A stretch of DNA of 64,000 bases from Streptomyces sp. SAI-127 (GTDB lineage: Bacteria; Actinomycetota; Actinomycetes; Streptomycetales; Streptomycetaceae), in NCBI RefSeq assembly GCF_029894425.1, contig NZ_JARXYJ010000001.1, forward strand, positions 1,178,001 through 1,242,000, in the 5' to 3' direction. Of this stretch, positions 58,456-64,000 are shown one piece after another (the first letter of the stretch is position 1; each line of letters opens with the position of its first letter). The position numbers and the translations under genes are program-made. The notes below the pieces were generated by a model, which was not told the origin of the DNA, made no database searches, and worked only from the letters and a program-made list of their open reading frames with translations.

Positions 58456-59586
58456 TCAGCCCCCGGACTCCTCGTCCAGGCACAGCACTTCGACCCGCTG
58501 TACGAGGTTGTTGGCGAAGCCGCCCCGGTTCCATGGCTGTTCCAGTGGCTGGGTGTGCCCCTCGGCGTCGGTGGCCCGTGCGCTGAGTTCGTACTCGCCG
58601 GGCTCCGCGCGCCAGTTGAAGCGCCAGCGCCGCCACGCCCAGCGGTGACCGGCGTCCGGTTCGAGCTCCGCCTCGTGCCAGGACCGTCCCGCGTCCGTGC
58701 TGACCTCGGCCCGGGTCACCGGCGCCCGCCCCGACCAGGCGCGCCCCTCCAGCGTCAGGGCCCCTGGCCGGACCACGCGGGCCCGGGACATGAAGTCCGG
58801 GAATCCGGGCGGGACGAGCAGGGCGCGCGGCGCGATCCGGGTGACCGGCTCGCCCTCGTCGCCGGGGTGCTGCCGGAGCCGGTAGGCGACCGTCTGCTGG
58901 AACCCGGTGAACGGCGTGTCGGTGACGGTGATCTCGCGCAGCCACTTCACATGGGCCATGCCGTACCAGCCGGGCACGACGAGCCGGAGCGGGTGGCCGT
59001 GCTGCGGGGGCAGCGGGGCGCCGTTCATCTCGTAGACGACCAGTACGTCGGGTTCGGTACCCGTGGCCACGCCGAGGGGCAGGGCCCGTTGGTAGTCCTG
59101 TTCGACGCCGCGCTCCACTCCGTGGTCGGCGCCGGTGCACACCACGTCGACGGCGTCGGCCTCCACTCCGGCCTCGGCGAGCAGCAGCCGCAGCGGTACG
59201 CCGGTCCACTCTGCGGTGCCGACGGCCTCGACCAGCCAGGGCTGGCTGACCGGGCGGGGCGTGAGCAGGGCCCGGCCGTTGCCCGCGCACTCCATCGTCA
59301 CCCTGGTGGTGACCCGCGGCAGGGAACGCAGCTCGGCCGGGGTCAGGGTGAGCGGGCGGCGGACCCTGCCTCCGACCCCGAGCTGCCAGGGGGCGTCCTC
59401 GGGGACGTACGGGATGTCGTAGTGCGTGAGGACGTAGTGCAGGCCGGGCGGGGTGAGGTCGTGGCGCATCGCCTCGAGCGGCAGACCGTGGTTGCGGGTG
59501 GCGAGCGCCAGTTCGTCCCGGCCGATGCCCTCGTCGGGGGCGGCGAGCCGGGCCGGGGTGCTCGTGTCGGCGAGTCGGTGGCCCAT
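58456..59586 (-). CDS. Sulfite-oxidase-family molybdopterin enzyme
   Basis: A 376-residue protein from ATG 59586. The oxidoreductase molybdopterin domain includes [19 protein letters not shown], whose Cys is the molybdenum ligand, then [39 protein letters not shown]-terminal Mo-co dimerisation domain follows ([27 protein letters not shown]). No signal peptide or haem domain, so it is a cytoplasmic sulfite-oxidase homologue of uncertain substrate. It is divergent from sthA. Confidence 0.93.
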   Translation of the reverse strand: MGHRLADTSTPARLAAPDEGIGRDELALATRNHGLPLEAMRHDLTPPGLHYVLTHYDIPYVPEDAPWQLGVGGRVRRPLTLTPAELRSLPRVTTRVTMECAGNGRALLTPRPVSQPWLVEAVGTAEWTGVPLRLLLAEAGVEADAVDVVCTGADHGVERGVEQDYQRALPLGVATGTEPDVLVVYEMNGAPLPPQHGHPLRLVVPGWYGMAHVKWLREITVTDTPFTGFQQTVAYRLRQHPGDEGEPVTRIAPRALLVPPGFPDFMSRARVVRPGALTLEGRAWSGRAPVTRAEVSTDAGRSWHEAELEPDAGHRWAWRRWRFNWRAEPGEYELSARATDAEGHTQPLEQPWNRGGFANNLVQRVEVLCLDEESGG

Positions 59587-59725
59587 GGCCGTATTGTCCC
59601 GCGGTCCGCCTGAGCTGTCGCGGTCCGCGCCACTTCTCCGAAAGCCCGGGGGCGGCTTTCCCGTAAGCGACCGGTTTACTGCACACCCTTTCGAAAGAGA
59701 CCCTGCGGCTGTCAGACTCCCGAGG

Positions 59726-61129
59726 GTGCCCGACTTCGACATGCTCGTCATCGGATCCGGTCCGGGTGGCCAGAAGGCCGCCATCGCCGCGGCCAAGCTG
59801 GGCCACCGGGTCGCCGTCGTAGACCGCCCCGACATGGTCGGCGGGGTCTCCATCCACACCGGCACCATCCCCTCCAAGACCCTGCGCGAGGCGGTGCTGT
59901 ACCTGACCGGCCTCACCCAGCGCGACCTGTACGGACAGAGCTACCGGCTCAAAGAGGACATCACGGTCTCCGATCTCACCGCGCGCACGCAGCACGTGGT
60001 CGGCCGCGAGGTCGACGTGATCCGCAGTCAGCTCTCCCGTAACCAGATCGCCCTCCACGCCGGCACCGGCCGCTTCGTCGACCCGCACACCGTCGCCCTG
60101 CGCGAGGTCACCGGTCACGAACGCCTGCTCAGCGCGGAGAACATCGTCATCGCCACGGGCACGCGCCCGGCGCGGCCGGACAGTGTCGAGTTCGACGGCC
60201 GCACGATCATGGACTCCGACAACGTGCTCGCCCTGGAACGCGTCCCGCGCTCCATGGTCATCGTCGGCGCCGGGGTCATCGGCATGGAGTACGCCTCCAT
60301 GTTCGCCGCGCTCGGCAGCAAGGTGACGGTCGTCGAGAAGCGGGCCGGGATGCTCGACATCTGCGACGTCGAGGTCATCGAGGCGCTGAAGTACCACCTG
60401 CGCGACCTGGCCGTGACGTTCCGCTTCGGTGAGACCGTCGCCGCGGTCGAGCGCCATCCCCGCGGCACGCTGACCATCCTGGAGAGCGGCAAGAAGATAC
60501 CCGCCGACGCCGTGATGTACTCGGCCGGCCGACAGGGCCTGACCGACGAACTCGACCTGGACAAGGCCGGGTTGACCGCCGACCGGCGCGGCCGGATCAC
60601 GGTCGACGAGTTCTACCGCACCGAGGTGCCGCACATCTACGCCGTGGGAGACGTGATCGGCTTCCCGGCGCTGGCGGCGACGGCCATGGAACAGGGCAGG
60701 TCGGCCGCCTACCACGCCTTCGGTGAGCCGGTCGGACAGATGCACCATCTCCAGCCCATCGGCATCTACACCATCCCGGAGATCAGCTTCGTCGGGCGTA
60801 CCGAGGACCAACTCACCGAGGACAGCGTGCCCTTCGAGGTCGGCATCTCCCGGTACCGCGAACTCGCCCGCGGCCAGATCATCGGTGACTCCCACGGGAT
60901 GCTGAAACTGCTGGTCTCCCCGGGGGACCGCACCCTGCTGGGCGTGCACTGCTTCGGCACCGGGGCCACCGAACTGATCCACATCGGGCAGACCGTGATG
61001 GGCTGTGGCGGCACGGTCGATTATCTGGTCGACGCGGTGTTCAACTACCCGACCCTCGCGGAGTCCTACAAGGTCGCGGCCCTGGACGCCACGAACAAAC
61101 TCCGCCAGATCGACCGGATCGGGGACTGA
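59726..61129 (+). CDS. sthA: Soluble pyridine nucleotide transhydrogenase (SthA type)
   Basis: A 467-residue flavoprotein from GTG 59726. FAD site [24 protein letters not shown](P) site [30 protein letters not shown] (about residue 175); second FAD motif [24 protein letters not shown]-terminal dimerisation domain with [13 protein letters not shown] and [28 protein letters not shown]. It equilibrates NADH and NADPH. The segment that carries the redox cysteines in related disulfide reductases reads [15 protein letters not shown], with no Cys, so it cannot act as a disulfide reductase. No strong ribosome site; possible leaderless start. Confidence 0.93.
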   Translation: MPDFDMLVIGSGPGGQKAAIAAAKLGHRVAVVDRPDMVGGVSIHTGTIPSKTLREAVLYLTGLTQRDLYGQSYRLKEDITVSDLTARTQHVVGREVDVIRSQLSRNQIALHAGTGRFVDPHTVALREVTGHERLLSAENIVIATGTRPARPDSVEFDGRTIMDSDNVLALERVPRSMVIVGAGVIGMEYASMFAALGSKVTVVEKRAGMLDICDVEVIEALKYHLRDLAVTFRFGETVAAVERHPRGTLTILESGKKIPADAVMYSAGRQGLTDELDLDKAGLTADRRGRITVDEFYRTEVPHIYAVGDVIGFPALAATAMEQGRSAAYHAFGEPVGQMHHLQPIGIYTIPEISFVGRTEDQLTEDSVPFEVGISRYRELARGQIIGDSHGMLKLLVSPGDRTLLGVHCFGTGATELIHIGQTVMGCGGTVDYLVDAVFNYPTLAESYKVAALDATNKLRQIDRIGD

Positions 61130-61136
61130 ACTTCCG

Positions 61137-61622
61137 TCAGGGTTCCTCGGAGGGCTCCTCGACGATGTGCACGGCGGCCTCCTCCGCGCCTGCCGCGCCC
61201 GCGTCGATGCCCACGTCGGTGGCGACCTCGTCCTTCGTGGTGGTGGGGTGGGCGCCCTCGTCGGGGGCGACGAGGCGTCCGGCGCGGTCGGTACCGGCCT
61301 CCGGGTCGATCGGTTCGCCCTCGCCGTCGGGCAGGTCGCCGATCTCGTCGCCGAGCGGCGCGGTCGCCTCGGGGACCTCCTGGGCGAGACGTTCGTCGAG
61401 GCTCTCCCCGTCGTGCTGTTCGGCTGCGGTGGTGCCGTGCCGGGTGACACCGAGGGGCTTCTCCGGTGGCGAGTAGCCCTCGTCAAGGGTGTCGTCGTAG
61501 GTCCGTTCGTCGACGGCGTCCTGAAGGTCGAGCGGTGCCGCGTCCTCCTGCTCCTCGTTGGTTCCGGTGGGCTGGTAGGCGTCGTCGGCCGGCGGCTCGG
61601 CGGGTGTCGGTTCGGTGCCCAT
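61137..61622 (-). CDS. DUF5709-family acidic protein
   Basis: A 161-residue, strongly acidic and Pro/Gly-rich protein, largely disordered, from ATG 61622. The segment TLDEGYSPPEKPLGVTRHGTT and the following ESLDERLAQE are the DUF5709 signature. The C-terminal part repeats Asp/Glu-rich patches, with VHIVEE near the end. Function unknown; common in Streptomyces. Convergent with sthA, 7 bp between stops. Confidence 0.88.
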   Translation of the reverse strand: MGTEPTPAEPPADDAYQPTGTNEEQEDAAPLDLQDAVDERTYDDTLDEGYSPPEKPLGVTRHGTTAAEQHDGESLDERLAQEVPEATAPLGDEIGDLPDGEGEPIDPEAGTDRAGRLVAPDEGAHPTTTKDEVATDVGIDAGAAGAEEAAVHIVEEPSEEP

Positions 61623-61979
61623 GGGCTGCCTCCCTCGCGCGTCGCGTGCGGTTCGATGCGTGTCCTGATCCGCGTTTCCCCGTATGCGCTCCCCAACCTC
61701 AAAAGGCTGCCGGAGTAAGGCATTCCACGGCCGGAAGGTTACCCCCCAGTTAATCTTGAAGGGTCAAGGAATAGGGCTATCATCACTCGCATACACGGAG
61801 TGACCGGCCGTCCACGCAGCGGTCGTACGGTCCCCCGCGCACCCCCTTCGGTCCCTCTCTTCACCGCCCCTGCCCGAGGCCATCCCTCTCAGCGCCCGGG
61901 GCGGAGCCACCCCCCACCCCTTTTGCGCCGTACGGTCCCCCTTCGCCGTGCGTCGTGCCCTACCGAAAGCAGCGCAACC
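61623..61979. other. Intergenic region of 357 bp before the permease gene
   Basis: It contains the promoter at 61756-61783 (listed separately) and, from 61800, a Pro/Arg/Ser-rich stretch in frame with the permease but without protein character, taken here as a long 5' leader. No gene or clear riboswitch seen. Confidence 0.55.
61756..61783 (+). promoter_or_regulatory. Probable housekeeping promoter of the permease gene
   Basis: TTGAAG at 61756-61761 and TATCAT at 61778-61783 are separated by 16 bp, a good fit to a sigma-70 (HrdB) promoter in an unusually AT-rich patch. Transcription would start about 190 bases before the permease ATG, giving a long untranslated leader. Confidence 0.55.
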
Positions 61980-63452
61980 ATGAGCATCAGCAGGGGCAGA
62001 GGGCTGCAGGCCAATGCCCTCGGTACCTTCGACACCGTGGTGATGGCCGTCGCGGGCAGCGCGCCGGCGTACTCGATCGCCGCGACCACCGCGGTCCTGG
62101 TCGGCTCGGTGGGCCTGGCCAGTCCGGCGGCTCTGCTGTACTGCGCGATACCCATGCTGGGCATCGCACTCGCGTTCAGCTATCTCAGCCGGATCGACGT
62201 CAACGCGGGCGCCAGTTACTCCTGGGTGGGCCGCACGCTCCACCCCTTTCTGGGCTTCGTCAGCGGCTGGGCGCTGGTGATCTCGGCGACCATCTTCATG
62301 GTGGCCGGCTCGCTGCCCGCCGGTTCGATGACACTGGCTCTCTTCGACCAGGACCTCGCGGACAACACCGCGCTGTCGACACTCGTGGGCGCGGCCTGGT
62401 TCGTGCTGATGCTCCTCGTGGTGCTCGGCGGCGCCCGACTGACCGTGCGCGCCCAGCTCGTCATGTCCGGTGTGGAGCTCGCGATACTGGCCCTGTTCGC
62501 GGTGCTGGCGTTCTTCCACACGGGCCACGCGCGCGCCTTCGACTGGTCCTGGCTCGGCTTCAGCCACTTCGACGGCATGCAGGGCTTCGCCTCGGGCGCG
62601 CTGATCGCCGCGTTCTACTACTGGGGCTGGGACGTCACCAGCAACCTGAGCGAGGAGACCCGCAACAGCCGCCGCACGACGGGACTCGCGGGGCTCATCG
62701 GGGTCGGCATCGTCTTCCTGCTGTTCGAGGTGTTCACCATCGCGGTGAACGTCATCCTCACCTCGAAGCAGATCGAGGAGAACGACGCCAACGTGCTCGC
62801 CGTGCTCGGTGAGGAGGTCTGGCCGGGCTGGGGCGGCAAGCTGCTGATCGTCGCGGTGATGCTGTCGACCATCGCCACGCTGGAGACCACGCTGATCCAG
62901 GTCACGCGCTCGCTGTTCGCGATGGGCCGGGACCGTACGATGCCGTCCGCGCTGGGCCGGGTGCACCGCCGCTGGAACACGCCGTGGGTGGCGATCGTGG
63001 TGGTCGGCGCGGTGGCGCTGATGATGTTCATCGCCTCCAACGCCCTGGGCTCGGTGGGCGACATCCTCTCCGACGCGATCTCGGCGATCGGGCTGCAGAT
63101 CGCCGTCTACTACGGCCTGAGCGGCCTCGCGGTCGTCGTCGCGTACCGCAAGATGCTGCTGAAGTCCCCGGCCGACTTCCTGCTCGGCGGGCTGTGGCCG
63201 TTGCTGGGCGCCCTGTTCATGTTCTGGATATTCGTCGAGTCGCTGGGCGAGCTGAGTACGGCCGCGATCACGATCGGCGTCGGCGGGCTCGCCGTGGGCC
63301 TGATCCCGATGCTCTGGTACTGGCGGCGGGGCAGCGACTACTACCGGCCCGCGAGGCTTGACGCGAGCCGTACTGTCGAGGCGGACTACGTTCCCGACGA
63401 CGGGGCGTCCGGGCCCTCACTCGTCCACGAGGGTCTCCCCACCGACTTCTGA
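61980..63452 (+). CDS. APC-family amino acid/polyamine permease
   Basis: A 490-residue membrane protein from ATG 61980 (GAAAG upstream). Twelve transmembrane helices in the APC arrangement; TM1 is ALGTFDTVVMAVAGSAPAYSIAATTAVLVG with the unwound G-S-x-P substrate segment, and FASGALIAAFYYWGWDVTSNLSEETRNSRRTT is the conserved TM6/loop motif. It imports amino acids or related amines by cation symport or exchange. The next gene starts 12 bp after its stop and is probably in the same operon. Confidence 0.92.
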   Translation: MSISRGRGLQANALGTFDTVVMAVAGSAPAYSIAATTAVLVGSVGLASPAALLYCAIPMLGIALAFSYLSRIDVNAGASYSWVGRTLHPFLGFVSGWALVISATIFMVAGSLPAGSMTLALFDQDLADNTALSTLVGAAWFVLMLLVVLGGARLTVRAQLVMSGVELAILALFAVLAFFHTGHARAFDWSWLGFSHFDGMQGFASGALIAAFYYWGWDVTSNLSEETRNSRRTTGLAGLIGVGIVFLLFEVFTIAVNVILTSKQIEENDANVLAVLGEEVWPGWGGKLLIVAVMLSTIATLETTLIQVTRSLFAMGRDRTMPSALGRVHRRWNTPWVAIVVVGAVALMMFIASNALGSVGDILSDAISAIGLQIAVYYGLSGLAVVVAYRKMLLKSPADFLLGGLWPLLGALFMFWIFVESLGELSTAAITIGVGGLAVGLIPMLWYWRRGSDYYRPARLDASRTVEADYVPDDGASGPSLVHEGLPTDF

Positions 63453-63463
63453 GGGGTTGTGCG

Positions 63464-64000
63464 ATGGCGAGAGACCGTTTCGCCCCCGAGTTCGACCCCG
63501 ACTGCGGGGACGTCCCGCTCACCACGGCCCGCCAGGACATCGTCATCGGCCGCTGGCAGGGTCTGCGGGAGCTGTTGCGCGCCACCGGACCCGATTGGCT
63601 CTCCCGGGGGCACCGGGTGCGCACGCTCGCCCAGGCCTGCGCGAGCAGTTCGACGGTGGAGTCGTGGCTGGCGGCCGAGCCGCACAACGGCGACGCGCTG
63701 GTGCTGCGGGCTGCCACGGAGACGGCCAGGGCGTTCAACCTGGCCATCACCGCGGGCCGGGGTGTGCCGATCGACCAGCGCCGCATCGACGCCGCGGTGA
63801 TGGCCTGTCTGCAGGCTGCCGAGGCATTCGTGGACGACCCCACGCCGTGGATCTCCCTGATCTCGGTGGCGCGGCTGTACCCGGCCGGGGTGCGGCGGCA
63901 GGAACTGGGGCGCTGGTGGGACGAACTGCACGGGCGTGACCCGTACAGCGTCGAGGGCCACCTCCAGGTGCTGCACTACTACTCGTCCCGCTGGCACGGC
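63464..64000 (+). CDS. Uncharacterised protein, N-terminal part (cut by window end)
   Basis: The frame opens at ATG 63464, six bases after GAGGGG, and stays open to the end of the window (179 residues seen, no stop). Text such as TTARQDIVIGRWQGLRELL, VRTLAQACASSSTVESWLAAEPHNGDALVLRAATETARAF and DPTPWISLISVARLY shows a repetitive helical protein resembling TPR-like helical pairs. I recognise no family and the C-terminus is missing. Tight spacing after the permease suggests co-transcription. Confidence 0.75.
   Translation, partial: MARDRFAPEFDPDCGDVPLTTARQDIVIGRWQGLRELLRATGPDWLSRGHRVRTLAQACASSSTVESWLAAEPHNGDALVLRAATETARAFNLAITAGRGVPIDQRRIDAAVMACLQAAEAFVDDPTPWISLISVARLYPAGVRRQELGRWWDELHGRDPYSVEGHLQVLHYYSSRWHG

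Noticed and set aside
61800..61979. N-terminal extension of the APC permease to 61800
   Set aside because: The extra 60 residues are Pro/Arg/Ser-rich, unlike any permease N-terminus, and the ATG at 61980 begins directly at the conserved region.
1..64000. tRNA, rRNA or insertion-sequence elements
   Set aside because: No cloverleaf with a T-loop GTTCGA-type context, no rRNA segments and no transposase-like proteins or terminal inverted repeats were found by reading.

Overview
The window is high-GC actinobacterial chromosome, almost certainly Streptomyces. The signs are uniformly GC-rich third codon positions, frequent GTG/TTG starts, Tat-type secreted glycosidases, several SpoIIE-type phosphatases, an XRE-DUF5753/DUF397/RsbW-like trio, mycothiol-dependent isomerase-fold proteins, and DUF5133, DUF5709 and DUF574 proteins. 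No rRNA, tRNA, CRISPR array, insertion sequence or phage gene was seen.

Layout. 1-6.5 kb: the end of a Nudix gene, a GC-rich repeat field, a small secreted protein, a nucleotidyltransferase-BON-metallophosphoesterase operon, an M20 amidohydrolase, a decayed molybdopterin oxidoreductase, a hemerythrin protein and a second repeat field. 6.5-14 kb: two genes on the minus strand (one MDMPI-fold), a lipoprotein, an ArsR/SRPBCC pair, an acyl-CoA oxidase, and a D-amino-acid lyase next to a DauR-like regulator. 14-20.2 kb: two large SpoIIE phosphatases in tandem, the first with an in-frame 27-bp minisatellite and a tandemly duplicated 3' end. 20.2-34.3 kb: fprA behind a candidate iron box, a flavin monooxygenase, a frameshifted MarR gene, an orphan NMT1-type binding lipoprotein, and a run of secreted proteins (esterase, peptidoglycan-binding protein, sphingomyelinase-like phosphodiesterase, GH43/AbfB glycosidase, lamin-tail protein), then a PadR/membrane-protein pair. 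34.4-38.1 kb: a PaoABC-type molybdenum aldehyde oxidoreductase operon.

39.7-41 kb: a compact graspetide (omega-ester RiPP) locus, tgmA-tgmB, with no methyltransferase beside it. This is the most distinctive biosynthetic element of the window. 41-53 kb: a GlxA/AraC regulator, an ABC exporter, an RsbW-like kinase/DUF397/XRE regulatory trio, two methyltransferases, an aldo-keto reductase, a Gfo/Idh oxidoreductase, and a GNAT gene flanked by two very small ORFs. 53-64 kb: a GH64 glucanase behind a LacI-type palindrome, a third SpoIIE phosphatase, an MMPL transporter, a sulfite-oxidase-family enzyme, sthA, a DUF5709 protein, an APC permease and a gene cut by the window end.

Themes. Partner-switching and stress signalling are represented by three SpoIIE phosphatases and one separate RsbW-like kinase. 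Molybdenum enzymes appear three times (one dead). Flavin redox enzymes supply NAD(P)H balance (fprA, sthA). Gene decay is visible at two loci, and minisatellites occur both within and between genes.
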